Shown: positions 7,893-14,494 of the stretch, piece after piece | Numbering within the stretch: the first letter of the stretch is position 1 | Layout of the letters: the number at the start of each line of letters is the position of its first letter | Source of the DNA: an uncultured Bacilli bacterium | GTDB taxonomy: Bacteria > Bacillota_I > Bacilli_A > RF39 > UBA660 | Length of the DNA stretch: 16,298 bases | Direction: 5' to 3' | Assembly: GCA_944363655.1 (NCBI GenBank) | Contig: CALVUU010000109.1 | Location: forward strand, 1-16,298 | Translations under genes and position numbers: made by a program | The notes under the pieces: model-generated | The model's database searches: none | Told to the model about the DNA's origin: nothing | Seen by the model: the letters and a program-made list of their open reading frames with translations, nothing else

Positions 7893-7918
7893 CATTTGCA
7901 ATAATATTGTGTTATATT
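7886..7918 (+). promoter_or_regulatory. Possible promoter of the SPOR-mreCD-spoIVF operon
   Basis: TTGACA (7886-7891) is clear but the -10 is uncertain: TGTTAT at 7910-7915 (18-base spacing) or TATATT at 7913-7918 (21-base spacing). Transcription would begin a few bases before the ATG at 7934. It is placed back to back with the reverse promoter. Confidence 0.45.
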
Positions 7919-7933
7919 GATACCGGTGATATT

Positions 7934-8380
7934 ATGAAATCATATTTAAAAATAATTATTGGAGCTATTCTCATTGGTAGTTTATTTGCTTATCTTTTTT
8001 ATCGAGATATTAATGATTCAGTGGTAGCATTAACTAATAAAGAATATGAAATTAGTTTATTTCAACTCGGAGTGTTTAAAGATTATGATAATGCCATAAA
8101 TTATCAAAATAATTTTGGATCAACAATTATATATGAAGATAATGAAGGATATTTTCGAGTAATCGGAGGTATTGCCTATCACGAAGAAAATGTTGTCAAG
8201 TTAGAAGCATATTTCACTAATAAAAATTATGAGTATTATATTAAAAAAATTAAAGTCACTGAAGATTTTACAGATATGCTTACAAATTATGAGACAATCA
8301 TGATAAAAACTGATAAAGAAGAAGTAATTGATAATATAAATAATTCAATGTTGGAACTATTCTTAACATATTTAGACTAA
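7934..8380 (+). CDS. Membrane-anchored SPOR-like domain protein at the spoIIB position
   Basis: Start set at ATG 7934, with GGTGAT (7924-7929) just upstream. A TTG at 7886 is in frame but belongs to the promoter. The protein has 148 residues: a short basic N-terminus, a transmembrane helix (~5-22, LKIIIGAILIGSLFAYLF), then an extracellular region. Residues ~38-95 (LFQLGVFKDYDNAINYQNNFG...YFRVIGGIAYHEENVVKLEAYF) look like a SPOR fold: a beta strand with QLGVF, a helix, a strand with YFRV, and a second helix. SPOR domains bind denuded septal peptidoglycan glycans. In B. subtilis the SPOR protein SpoIIB lies just upstream of the maf-radC-mreBCD genes, so position and architecture fit a SpoIIB-like role at the division or engulfment septum. 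The homology is distant and the gene name is not assigned. A 19-base gap separates it from mreC. Confidence 0.6.
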   Translation: MKSYLKIIIGAILIGSLFAYLFYRDINDSVVALTNKEYEISLFQLGVFKDYDNAINYQNNFGSTIIYEDNEGYFRVIGGIAYHEENVVKLEAYFTNKNYEYYIKKIKVTEDFTDMLTNYETIMIKTDKEEVIDNINNSMLELFLTYLD

Positions 8381-8399
8381 TTTTAAACATAATAAAAAT

Positions 8400-9050
8400 A
8401 TGATAAAAAAATATAAGGATTACATAATATTATTAATTGTTTTTTTGCTTATTATATTTGGATCTAATATAAATGCTTTTCTGCGGGCTTTTGATAACAA
8501 TTTAAATAGCAATAATATCAATAATAATTACTGTACTTCACTAGAAAATGATTATAATGAACTACTTAAAATAAATGATTTTAAAATTACTAGCGAACTT
8601 AATTTGGTGGTAAGTAAAGTAATGCTAAGAGATATTTATGAATTTAGTAATAATTTAACTATTTATAAAGGATCTAATGATGGTATTAAAGAAGGTAATG
8701 CTGTTATTACTGATAAAGGATTAATTGGAGTTATAAGTAAAGTTAATAAGGAAAGTAGTGTAGTAGAATTAATTACTAATAAAAGTAGTAATATTTCGGT
8801 TAGAATTGGTTCTTCTTATGGTATTTTAAATATGCAAGATAATTCTTTAATTGTAAGTGATTTATCGATGTATGATGATGTATTTATTGGGGAAGAAGTT
8901 TATACATCGGGGATTGGTAATCTTCCTGGAGATATTTATATTGGAAATGTAATAGATATAAAAGCAAATAATACAGAAATTGAAAAAATATTAGAAGTAT
9001 CTCCGGTAGTGGATTTATCTACTATTAATTATGTAATGGTGGTAGTTTAA
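8400..9050 (+). CDS. mreC: Cell shape-determining protein MreC (short)
   Basis: A 216-residue protein with an N-terminal transmembrane helix (~8-24, YIILLIVFLLIIFGSNI) and an extracellular beta-barrel domain bearing family signatures: GIKEGNAVITDKGLIGVISKVNKESSVVELITN, then SDLSMYDDVFIGEEVYTSGIGNLPGDIYIGNVIDI, ending YVMVVV. MreC links the cytoskeleton and the elongasome to peptidoglycan synthesis across the membrane. It is shorter than the usual ~280 residues, mainly because the coiled coil between membrane helix and barrel is reduced. The ATG at 8400 has no recognisable Shine-Dalgarno sequence (upstream bases are A/T only), so translation may be weak or coupled to the upstream gene. mreB is not present next to it. 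Confidence 0.88.
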   Translation: MIKKYKDYIILLIVFLLIIFGSNINAFLRAFDNNLNSNNINNNYCTSLENDYNELLKINDFKITSELNLVVSKVMLRDIYEFSNNLTIYKGSNDGIKEGNAVITDKGLIGVISKVNKESSVVELITNKSSNISVRIGSSYGILNMQDNSLIVSDLSMYDDVFIGEEVYTSGIGNLPGDIYIGNVIDIKANNTEIEKILEVSPVVDLSTINYVMVVV

Positions 9051-9051
9051 A

Positions 9052-9438
9052 ATGTTTTATTTAGTTTTAGATATATTGATATATAATTTTACACCGTATT
9101 TATCCTATTTTTTTATTCTAAATTTAAATAATAAAAGTTATATATATAATTTAAGTATAGCCATAATTATTGATTATATATTACATACTTATTTTTATAA
9201 TATAATATTTATAACTCTTCTTTTCTTATTAAAAAAATATGTTTTAAAATTTAATTATCATAATTTTAATGTTTATTTTTTAGTTAATTTACTTCTAGTT
9301 TTAATATATTATTTAATTAGTACAATTATATTTAGTTATATTAATATTTGGAAAATTGTAAAAGTTTTAATTATTAATGGTATATTTATTGCTATAAGTT
9401 ATAAAAAGGATATTTTGAACATAAAATATTTCAGGTGA
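9052..9438 (+). CDS. mreD: Probable rod shape-determining protein MreD
   Basis: A 128-residue, almost wholly hydrophobic protein with about four or five predicted membrane helices separated by short polar loops. The sequence is too diverged for a motif-based call. It is assigned from hydropathy, position directly after mreC (1-base gap) and before spoIVFA, which is where mreD sits in the conserved B. subtilis order. MreD is an integral membrane partner of MreC in the elongation complex. It is shorter than typical MreD (~160-170 residues). GGTGG within the end of mreC may act as ribosome binding site. The TGA stop is shared with the AGGTGA ribosome binding site of the next gene, implying coupled translation. 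Confidence 0.65.
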   Translation: MFYLVLDILIYNFTPYLSYFFILNLNNKSYIYNLSIAIIIDYILHTYFYNIIFITLLFLLKKYVLKFNYHNFNVYFLVNLLLVLIYYLISTIIFSYINIWKIVKVLIINGIFIAISYKKDILNIKYFR

Positions 9439-9442
9439 TCCT

Positions 9443-10042
9443 ATGGATGAATATCTAAGAATGCATAAAAGTAAGAAAAAAGGATTTAAAAGTACTAATG
9501 AAGTAAGTAAAAAGAAAATATTAAGTAAATATTTAACTAAATTTATGTTAGCAATAATTTTCTTTTTAATAAGTATTATATTTACAAATGTAAGTGATAA
9601 AAATCTTTTATTATATAAAGAATATGTTTTAACAGAATCATTACCATTTACTAAGATTAAAAGTTGGTATGAAGATTTATTTGGTGATGTTTTACCTAAA
9701 AATGATAATACCCAAACGGTTTTTGATGGTAAGCTTGTTTATAAGGAGATTAGTGATTATGAAAATGGTGAAAAACTTACAATTAGTAGTAAATCATTAG
9801 TTAATAGTTTATCTAGTGGAGTTGTAGTTTATTCCGGGGATAAAGAAGGGTACGGAAATACAGTTATTATTCAAGGAATTGATGGCGCAGATATTTGGTA
9901 TGGAAATTTAGAAAATGTTTCAATAAACTTATATGATTATATTGAAGTAGGTACTGTAATAGGTAATACAGTAGATGAATATTTATATTTAGTAATTAAG
10001 AAAGATAACGAATATATTAAATATGAAGATTATCAAAATTAA
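9443..10042 (+). CDS. spoIVFA: SpoIVFA-like membrane protein with a degenerate LytM (M23) domain
   Basis: A 199-residue protein. Residues 1-32 are basic and cytoplasmic, ~33-50 are a transmembrane helix (FMLAIIFFLISIIF), and ~110-190 form an extracytoplasmic LytM-like domain. The fold is recognisable from SSGVVVYSGDKEGYGNTVIIQ, DIWYGNLENVSI and DYIEVGTVIG. The metal-binding and catalytic histidines of M23 peptidases are all replaced: the usual YAHL is YGNL and the usual HLHFEI is YLYLVI. So it is a non-enzymatic LytM domain. In B. subtilis SpoIVFA holds and inhibits the SpoIVFB intramembrane protease in the outer forespore membrane. Here it directly precedes, and overlaps by 20 bases, an M50 protease gene, which supports the call. 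AGGTGA at 9433-9438 gives the start. Confidence 0.75.
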   Translation: MDEYLRMHKSKKKGFKSTNEVSKKKILSKYLTKFMLAIIFFLISIIFTNVSDKNLLLYKEYVLTESLPFTKIKSWYEDLFGDVLPKNDNTQTVFDGKLVYKEISDYENGEKLTISSKSLVNSLSSGVVVYSGDKEGYGNTVIIQGIDGADIWYGNLENVSINLYDYIEVGTVIGNTVDEYLYLVIKKDNEYIKYEDYQN

Positions 10043-10763
10043 TTTTTTAACTATCTATTTTTTACTTATTTTATTTTTATGTGGTTATTTAAAAATAGGA
10101 CTTATTATTTTCTTTATAGTAATACTACATGAACTTGGTCATGTCTTTTTTATTAAGTTATTTAAATATAAGATATTAAATATTACCATTTATCCTTTCG
10201 GAGGTATAACTAAAGTATGTAAAGATATAAATACTCCCGTAAATAAAGAGATACTTATTGCTATCGGAGGAATTATATTTCAAGCATTATTATTTATCAT
10301 TATTTATTTTTTACCCCTTAGTATTATTACTAAAACAATATTTTATAAATATAATTTAAGTATTATTATATTTAATATTTTTCCAATAATTCCTTTATAT
10401 TGTAGTATTATTTTAAATACTTTTTTAAATAAATTTTTTTCTTTTAAAGTATCTTATCATCTTTATTTTTTAGTATCTATTTTATGTATATTTTTTTATT
10501 TATTAAGTAATATTTGGTTTTCGTTAAATAATTATTTAATTATAACTTTATTTGTTGTTAAAACTTATTATACTTATAAGAATTATAATTATATTTTTAA
10601 TAAGTTTTTACTTGAAAGATATTTAAATAAGTATGAATTTAAATATCTTAGTACTAAAGAAGGTAATTTAGATATATTAAAACTTGATACTTATCAATAT
10701 TTTAAAGAAAAAGAAAAAATAGTGGGTGAGGCAAAAAAACTAAAGGAAAGATTTGACAAGTAA
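10023..10763 (+). CDS. spoIVFB: SpoIVFB-like M50 site-2 membrane metalloprotease, apparently lacking its Asp zinc ligand
   Basis: A 246-residue polytopic membrane protein with five or six hydrophobic segments and a charged cytoplasmic C-terminus (YFKEKEKIVGEAKKLKERF). The zinc motif HELGH is intact at 36-40, inside the second membrane segment, and is followed by YPFGGI (a family feature). The second conserved motif, normally N..P..PLDG, reads NIFPIIPLYC at 118-127. Tyr126 (TAT) replaces the Asp that is the third zinc ligand, and Cys127 replaces the Gly. In B. subtilis SpoIVFB cleaves pro-sigma-K in the mother cell. Whether this homologue is active is uncertain. The gene overlaps spoIVFA by 20 bases. 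Its last codons contain the -35 of the rplU promoter. No pro-sigma-K gene is in the window. Confidence 0.82.
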   Translation: MKIIKINFLTIYFLLILFLCGYLKIGLIIFFIVILHELGHVFFIKLFKYKILNITIYPFGGITKVCKDINTPVNKEILIAIGGIIFQALLFIIIYFLPLSIITKTIFYKYNLSIIIFNIFPIIPLYCSIILNTFLNKFFSFKVSYHLYFLVSILCIFFYLLSNIWFSLNNYLIITLFVVKTYYTYKNYNYIFNKFLLERYLNKYEFKYLSTKEGNLDILKLDTYQYFKEKEKIVGEAKKLKERFDK

Positions 10764-10781
10764 TAAATTTTTGGATATAAT
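10753..10781 (+). promoter_or_regulatory. Consensus promoter of rplU-prp-rpmA
   Basis: TTGACA (10753-10758), 17 bases, TATAAT (10776-10781): a full match to the sigma-A consensus in both hexamers with ideal spacing. The -35 lies in the last sense codons of spoIVFB. This lets the ribosomal protein genes be made at high level independent of the upstream operon. Confidence 0.85.
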
Positions 10782-10787
10782 TGATAT

Positions 10788-10866
10788 GTTTTTAAGTAAT
10801 TTCTTAAAAAACCGCACTGAAAAGGTTATAAACAAGTGTGTACCTTAAGGGCGCGACTTCACATAA
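10788..10866 (+). ncRNA. Structured rplU (L21) mRNA leader, likely autoregulatory
   Basis: The ~80-nt leader between the consensus promoter and the AAAGGAGGT ribosome binding site (10866-10874) contains three competing helices. They are AACC (10810-10813) with GGTT (10824-10827), CGCACT (10813-10818) with AGTGTG (10835-10840), and AAGGT (10822-10826) with ACCTT (10842-10846). They overlap or cross, so they are alternatives. L21 operon leaders with regulatory structure are known in Bacilli (the L21 leader family). Position and length fit, but I have not matched the family consensus base by base. Confidence 0.65.
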
Positions 10867-10879
10867 AAGGAGGTATGAA

Positions 10880-11176
10880 ATGAAAGCTATATTTGAAACA
10901 GGTGGAAAGCAATATTATGTTGCTGAGGGCGATGTTATCTATGTGGAAAAATTAGATGCTGAAGTTGGTAGTGAAGTAACTTTTGATAAAGTTTTATTTG
11001 CGGGTGGTGTTGCAGGAAATCCTTATGTAGATAAGATGCATGTTGTTTGTACTGTTGAAAAACAAGGAAAAAATAAGAAAATTAAAGTATTTAAGTACAG
11101 ACCAAAGAAAAAATATCGTCATACTCAAGGTCATCGTCAACCATACACTAAGTTAGTAGTAAAGAAGATTGGTTAA
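10880..11176 (+). CDS. rplU: 50S ribosomal protein L21
   Basis: A 98-residue protein matching bL21 throughout: [34 protein letters not shown], and the C-terminal basic [26 protein letters not shown]. It binds 23S rRNA in the large subunit near L20. ATG 10880 is chosen because AAAGGAGGT ends 5 bases before it. An ATG at 10875 is in another frame and stops after one codon. The upstream in-frame extension to 10838 would run through the leader RNA. First gene of the conserved rplU-prp-rpmA operon. Its stop TAA overlaps the prp ATG region (taATGa), giving coupled translation. Confidence 0.97.
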   Translation: MKAIFETGGKQYYVAEGDVIYVEKLDAEVGSEVTFDKVLFAGGVAGNPYVDKMHVVCTVEKQGKNKKIKVFKYRPKKKYRHTQGHRQPYTKLVVKKIG

Positions 11177-11478
11177 TGATAAAAGTTAATATTAAAAAAA
11201 ATCATATTGTTGTTACTGGTCATGCTAATTTTGCTCGTTATGGTAAAGATATCGTTTGTGCAAGTGCATCAAGTATTATTATTACTAGCATTAATGCTTG
11301 TCTTAGATTTGATAATAAATCTTTAGAATATAAAGAAAAAAGAGATAAACTTACCATCGATATTAAAAGTGATGATAAAAATATTAAGTTAATAATTAAA
11401 AATATGATTTGTATGCTAGAAGAATTAGCAAAAACTTATAATAAAAATATTAAAATAGTAAAGGAGGAAGACAGATGA
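11176..11478 (+). CDS. prp: Ribosomal-processing cysteine protease Prp
   Basis: A 100-residue protein of the Prp (YsxB) family. It removes the N-terminal extension of ribosomal protein L27 in Bacillota and related phyla. The catalytic pair is visible: His16 in GHANFARYG and Cys28 in DIVCASASS. The remainder is the usual alpha/beta fold ([23 protein letters not shown]). It lies between rplU and rpmA exactly as in B. subtilis and S. aureus. The ATG overlaps the last base of rplU, and the TGA stop overlaps the rpmA start (ATGA). The L27 encoded next carries the extension this enzyme cuts. Confidence 0.93.
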   Translation: MIKVNIKKNHIVVTGHANFARYGKDIVCASASSIIITSINACLRFDNKSLEYKEKRDKLTIDIKSDDKNIKLIIKNMICMLEELAKTYNKNIKIVKEEDR

Positions 11479-11759
11479 ATTTCATGAAGTTAAACATCCA
11501 ATTATTTGCGCACGTTAAAGCTCAAGGTTCTACTAAAAACGGTCGTGATTCAGCAGGTCGTAGACTTGGAGCCAAGGCTAGTGATGGACAAACTGTAAGT
11601 GCTGGGTCTATTATTTATCGCCAAAGAGGAACAAAAATTTATCCTGGTACAAATGTTGGAATGGGTAAAGATCACACTTTATTTGCCAAAATTGCTGGTG
11701 TGGTAAAATATGAAAGATCTGGTAAAAATAGAAAGAAAGTAAGTGTTTACGAAGCGTAA
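11475..11759 (+). CDS. rpmA: 50S ribosomal protein L27 with Prp-cleaved N-terminal extension
   Basis: A 94-residue bL27 with core [43 protein letters not shown] and a basic C-terminus. Start ATG 11475 is supported by AAGGAGG (11461-11467) 7 bases upstream. The ATG at 11484 is possible but too far. The first ~12 residues ([12 protein letters not shown]) form the Bacillota-type extension, and cleavage is expected after FA, before HVKAQG. Cleavage exposes the L27 tail that reaches the peptidyl transferase centre. The usual site has two Phe (QFFA), and here the first is Leu (QLFA). It is the last gene of its operon, and a terminator overlaps its 3' end. Confidence 0.97.
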   Translation: MNFMKLNIQLFAHVKAQGSTKNGRDSAGRRLGAKASDGQTVSAGSIIYRQRGTKIYPGTNVGMGKDHTLFAKIAGVVKYERSGKNRKKVSVYEA

Positions 11760-11770
11760 GCACTTTTTTT
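11741..11770 (+). terminator. Strong rho-independent terminator overlapping the rpmA stop
   Basis: GTGTTTACG (11743-11751) pairs with CGTAAGCAC (11755-11763) across a 3-base AAG loop, extended by two A-T pairs, then seven T. The stem starts inside the last rpmA codons and contains the TAA stop (11757-11759). Confidence 0.9.
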
Positions 11771-11783
11771 ATAAATAATTTTA

Positions 11784-11814
11784 TAAAAAAAGAGTATCAA
11801 TTTTTACTCTTTTA
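11784..11814 (-). terminator. Rho-independent terminator of the RhuM-Fic / Rpn cassette
   Basis: Forward-strand arms AAAGAGTA (11789-11796) and TACTCTTT (11805-11812), 9 bp counting the outer A-T pair, with an 8-base loop. Read on the reverse strand it is followed by a T-run (A-tract 11784-11790). It includes the stop codon of the reverse gene. Together with 11741-11770 it insulates the convergent genes. Confidence 0.8.
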
Positions 11815-12672
11815 TAATAATGAAATTTGCTTTTTAGTCAATCCAGTTATTTTAGAAATTAAATCAATAGTGATTCCATTTTCTTTCATTTTTTTGGCAT
11901 TTTCTTTATTTGCTTCAGCTCTTCCCTCAGCTCTTCCCTCAGCTCTCCCTTCCGCTCGTCCATCAATTCTTGCATCTTCTTTAATACAGTTTAATTCATA
12001 TTCTCTTTCTTTTTCAGGATCCAAGTTTAATACTAGTGGTTGTTTTAATTTTGTTTTTACCTTTTCTGCTTGCATTAATATATCATCTCCTTTTACAAAT
12101 TCATTGATTATTTTTTGATTTTCTTTACTCATAATTATATAAGTTAATCTTTTTTCTAGTTTACTTAATGTAACTTTATTGTACCATTTTTTCATACTAC
12201 TTGCAATATTTATTTCAAGGACTTTGATGCCTGGACAGTATTCTTGATAATCTTCATTTTGTAATATGAATTCATCTTTACTTTTCCTATTAGCACCAAA
12301 CGCATTAATATTTACGAGTATTACTTCCTTTTTACTTTCAGCCCCATCTTTATTAAAGTATACATTATTATAAACTTCTGCTAAATATCTTAATTTGGAT
12401 GCCTTTAAACTACGATAATTTTGTCGGTTCATTTCTAAAATTACCACGTATTTACCGATTTCAATAATACAATCACTACGTTTTATTTCTAAATTATTAT
12501 TGGGAACAAATTCTGTATCTAGATATTCCATATTATCTTGAACGTATTTATAATCTAACTTTAGTAAATCAGCAAGTACTGCTATTTGATAGAATCGAAA
12601 ATCCGAACTTTTAAATAATTTTTTAAATGCTGAATCTAATGTAAAGTCTATTTCTAATTTTTCTTCAACCAT
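11812..12672 (-). CDS. Rpn-like PD-(D/E)XK nuclease family protein with GRAE repeat tail
   Basis: A 286-residue protein. The N-terminus TLDSAFKKLF is typical of the Rpn/transposase-associated PD-(D/E)XK family (YhgA-like, 'recombination-promoting nuclease'). Likely active-site residues are D67 (SDCIIEIG) and E80 (VVILEMNRQ). The residue two after the Glu is Asn82 where Gln or Lys is common, so activity is uncertain. Residues ~90-190 are a conserved helical/beta core with RYLAEVYNNVYF. A helical tail then carries four GRAE repeats (residues ~238-253) and ends in a short helix-turn-helix-like stretch (GITIDLISKITGLTKKQIS). The ATG at 12672 is preceded by AAGGAGG 4 bases upstream. It follows the RhuM-Fic gene by 15 bases, forming a two-gene unit. 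Proteins of this kind are mobile-element or defence associated; the target is unknown. Confidence 0.75.
   Translation of the reverse strand: MVEEKLEIDFTLDSAFKKLFKSSDFRFYQIAVLADLLKLDYKYVQDNMEYLDTEFVPNNNLEIKRSDCIIEIGKYVVILEMNRQNYRSLKASKLRYLAEVYNNVYFNKDGAESKKEVILVNINAFGANRKSKDEFILQNEDYQEYCPGIKVLEINIASSMKKWYNKVTLSKLEKRLTYIIMSKENQKIINEFVKGDDILMQAEKVKTKLKQPLVLNLDPEKEREYELNCIKEDARIDGRAEGRAEGRAEGRAEANKENAKKMKENGITIDLISKITGLTKKQISLL
11914..11961 (-). repeat. Tandem 12-bp repeat (4 units) coding GRAE
   Basis: Four in-frame units of 12 bp each encode Gly-Arg-Ala-Glu in the nuclease gene. Units two to four are nearly identical (GGA/G AGA GCT GAG/A). The first, GGA CGA GCG GAA, has diverged. Such in-frame repeats can change in number by slippage without breaking the frame. 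Confidence 0.9.
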
Positions 12673-12687
12673 AAGGCCTCCTTAATT

Positions 12688-13686
12688 TTATTGAGTTAAA
12701 AAATTTCTTACTAAATCAACTAATATTTCTTTTTCTTTAGGATTAGATTCTGCAATTAGTAGTGTTAAAGCAACTAAAGTATTATTACCAATAGTTAAGA
12801 TACCATTATTATATAAAATTTTATAATAATCCAAGAAATAGATAAATAGGGTAGCAGCAATCCTTTTATTGCCATCAATAAATACATGATTTTTAATTAT
12901 CATATAAAGAAAATTAGCGCCTTTTTCTTCTATTGTAGGATAAACATCATCTCCATCAAAGGATTGATAAATCGCTCCGATAATTTCTTTTAAGCCTTCA
13001 TTTCTTTCCAAACCAAATAAATTACTACCACTACTAAATTTAAGTTTACTTATTACATCAATACACTCTTCATAAGTTATTATATTATTATTGATAGTTC
13101 CTTTTGGCTTAATTACTGTGCGATGATCGTAATCATCAAGCAAGTTTAAAGCATTAGAATAATTATTTATTACTTTAATTATTTCTTTGGCTTCATCGGC
13201 AGATACCTCATCATCAATTCTACCAGCAATATCTATCAGTTTAACTGTTTTTTCTAAATATTCTAATCTTTTCTTGTCAATAGCATATCCTTTTAACAAA
13301 TAATCTTTTAATATTTTATTTGCCCATTTTCTAAATATTATACCATTTCGTGATTTAACCCTAAACCCAACGCTTATAATCATGTCTAGATTATAATAAT
13401 TTAGTTCGCGGGTTTGAGTTTTCCCTTTAATTGCACCATGTTCAGTGGTATGTGCAATTTTTGCACATACCTCACTTTTGTCTAATTCTTGGTCTTTAAA
13501 AATATTGTTAATATGTTTAGTGATAACAGTTCTGTCTCGACTATATAGTTTTGCCATTTGTTCTAATGACAACCACACAGTTTCGTCTTTAACATTAACT
13601 TCCAACTTTACATTTTGATTTTCAAATAATACTATTTCATTTTTCGTAACATCATCTCCCTTATTTTTTAGTATTTTGTTGTTCAT
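12688..13686 (-). CDS. RhuM-Fic fusion protein (putative AMPylase/phosphotransferase toxin or effector)
   Basis: A 332-residue protein. Start chosen at ATG 13686: the AAAGGAG ribosome binding site (13696-13702) touches the upstream ATG at 13695 with no spacing, but lies 9 bases from 13686. Residues ~15-140 form a RhuM-family domain (EVNVKDETVWLSLEQMAKLYSRDRTVITKHINNIF; IISVGFRVKSRNGIIFRKWANKILKDYLLKGYAID). Residues ~180-330 form a Fic/Doc-type domain with the full catalytic motif HVFIDGNKR at 267-275 (family: H-x-F-x-D/E-G-N-x-x-R). Fic proteins transfer AMP or a related moiety to target hydroxyls. The same two-domain architecture is known in bacteria and often listed as virulence or toxin-antitoxin related. 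It is first in a two-gene unit with the Rpn-like nuclease. No separate antitoxin gene is seen. Confidence 0.85.
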   Translation of the reverse strand: MNNKILKNKGDDVTKNEIVLFENQNVKLEVNVKDETVWLSLEQMAKLYSRDRTVITKHINNIFKDQELDKSEVCAKIAHTTEHGAIKGKTQTRELNYYNLDMIISVGFRVKSRNGIIFRKWANKILKDYLLKGYAIDKKRLEYLEKTVKLIDIAGRIDDEVSADEAKEIIKVINNYSNALNLLDDYDHRTVIKPKGTINNNIITYEECIDVISKLKFSSGSNLFGLERNEGLKEIIGAIYQSFDGDDVYPTIEEKGANFLYMIIKNHVFIDGNKRIAATLFIYFLDYYKILYNNGILTIGNNTLVALTLLIAESNPKEKEILVDLVRNFLTQ

Positions 13687-13728
13687 ATCTAGCATCTCCT
13701 TTCTAGGAAAAAATTTATCCCTTCACTT

Positions 13729-13734
13729 ATTATA
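13729..13734 (-). promoter_or_regulatory. Possible -10 of the RhuM-Fic / Rpn operon promoter
   Basis: TATAAT on the reverse strand, 27 bases before the ribosome binding site. No convincing -35 lies 16-18 bases upstream, so this is tentative. The surrounding stretch 13696-13837 is A/T-rich and otherwise holds only this and the trmB terminator. Confidence 0.4.
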
Positions 13735-13789
13735 TATTGCACTAAGTACTCTATTTCCTTTTTTTTCTAGCAATTTTTTTAAAAAAATA

Positions 13790-13820
13790 TAAAAAAACAG
13801 TATGCTTATAAGCATACTGT
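13790..13820 (-). terminator. Rho-independent terminator of trmB
   Basis: A 24-bp perfect palindrome at 13797-13820 (half-site ACAGTATGCTTA) followed, on the reverse strand, by seven T (A-tract 13791-13797). It ends the trmB transcript 18 bases after its stop and protects the downstream RhuM-Fic promoter from read-through. Confidence 0.85.
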
Positions 13821-13837
13821 AAAAATTATTTGAAATA

Positions 13838-14476
13838 TTAGTTTTTAAAACTAGCATCTAAGTAGTAAATTGGTCTTTTTTCTTTATAATATTGTATTTC
13901 AAAATCTGTCATTAGGTTTGGAATATTACGCTCATCATTATGTAAATCTAGGCTAACAGTATCAAATACATACCAATAGTTTGATAAAGTCTCTAAAGAG
14001 TAGGCAAATAACCCTTTATTATCAGTTTTTAAAATTATATGTTTATCTTTTTTAAATATTCTATCATATAGTTTTAAATATGATTCATGAGTAAATCTAT
14101 TTTTTTCATCGCGTTTCTTTGGCCACGGCTCAGAAAATGTCAAATAAATTGTATCAATTTCTTTGCTAAAAATATTAGTAATATTTCGAGCATCATCTTT
14201 AATTAATTTTAAATTTTTAATGTTTTCTTTTTCCAACTTCTTGGCGGCAGTAGCAATTTGCGATTCGTTTAACTCTAGACCAATAAAATTAATGTTTGGA
14301 TATTTTTTTGCCATTTGAATGATAAATTCTCCGCGACCTGTTCCAAGTTCTAAGTAAATTGGATTATGGTTACCAAAAAAATCATTCCATTTTCCCTTAT
14401 ATTTAGTAGAATTACTTACATAATATTTACAGTTATTTAAAATACTACTAGCATTTTTTACTACATTATATTCCAT
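13838..14476 (-). CDS. trmB: tRNA (guanine-N7-)-methyltransferase TrmB
   Basis: A 212-residue SAM-dependent methyltransferase that makes m7G46 in tRNA variable loops. Motifs: LELGTGRGEFIIQMAKKYP (SAM-binding loop, ~42-60), FIGLELNESQ (post-motif I acid), IDTIYLTFSEPWPKKRDEKNRFTH (family signature, usually FSDPWPKKRHxKRR), HIILKTDN, and the C-terminal TDFE (usually T-E-Y-E). Length is normal. A leaderless-like weak site (GTGAGA) lies just before the ATG. The gene is divergent from obgE and has an extended -10 promoter and its own terminator. It is a housekeeping gene placed in the reverse block between rpmA and obgE. Confidence 0.95.
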   Translation of the reverse strand: MEYNVVKNASSILNNCKYYVSNSTKYKGKWNDFFGNHNPIYLELGTGRGEFIIQMAKKYPNINFIGLELNESQIATAAKKLEKENIKNLKLIKDDARNITNIFSKEIDTIYLTFSEPWPKKRDEKNRFTHESYLKLYDRIFKKDKHIILKTDNKGLFAYSLETLSNYWYVFDTVSLDLHNDERNIPNLMTDFEIQYYKEKRPIYYLDASFKN

Positions 14477-14494
14477 TTTCTCACATCCATCATG

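Noticed and set aside
11914..11961. Short tandem repeats considered as a CRISPR array
   Set aside because: Units are 12 bp, in frame, contiguous and without spacers.
11870..12118. Open frame of 82 codons on the + strand with ALPS repeats
   Set aside because: It is the antisense reading of the GRAE repeat region in the nuclease gene, which has clear family motifs on the reverse strand.
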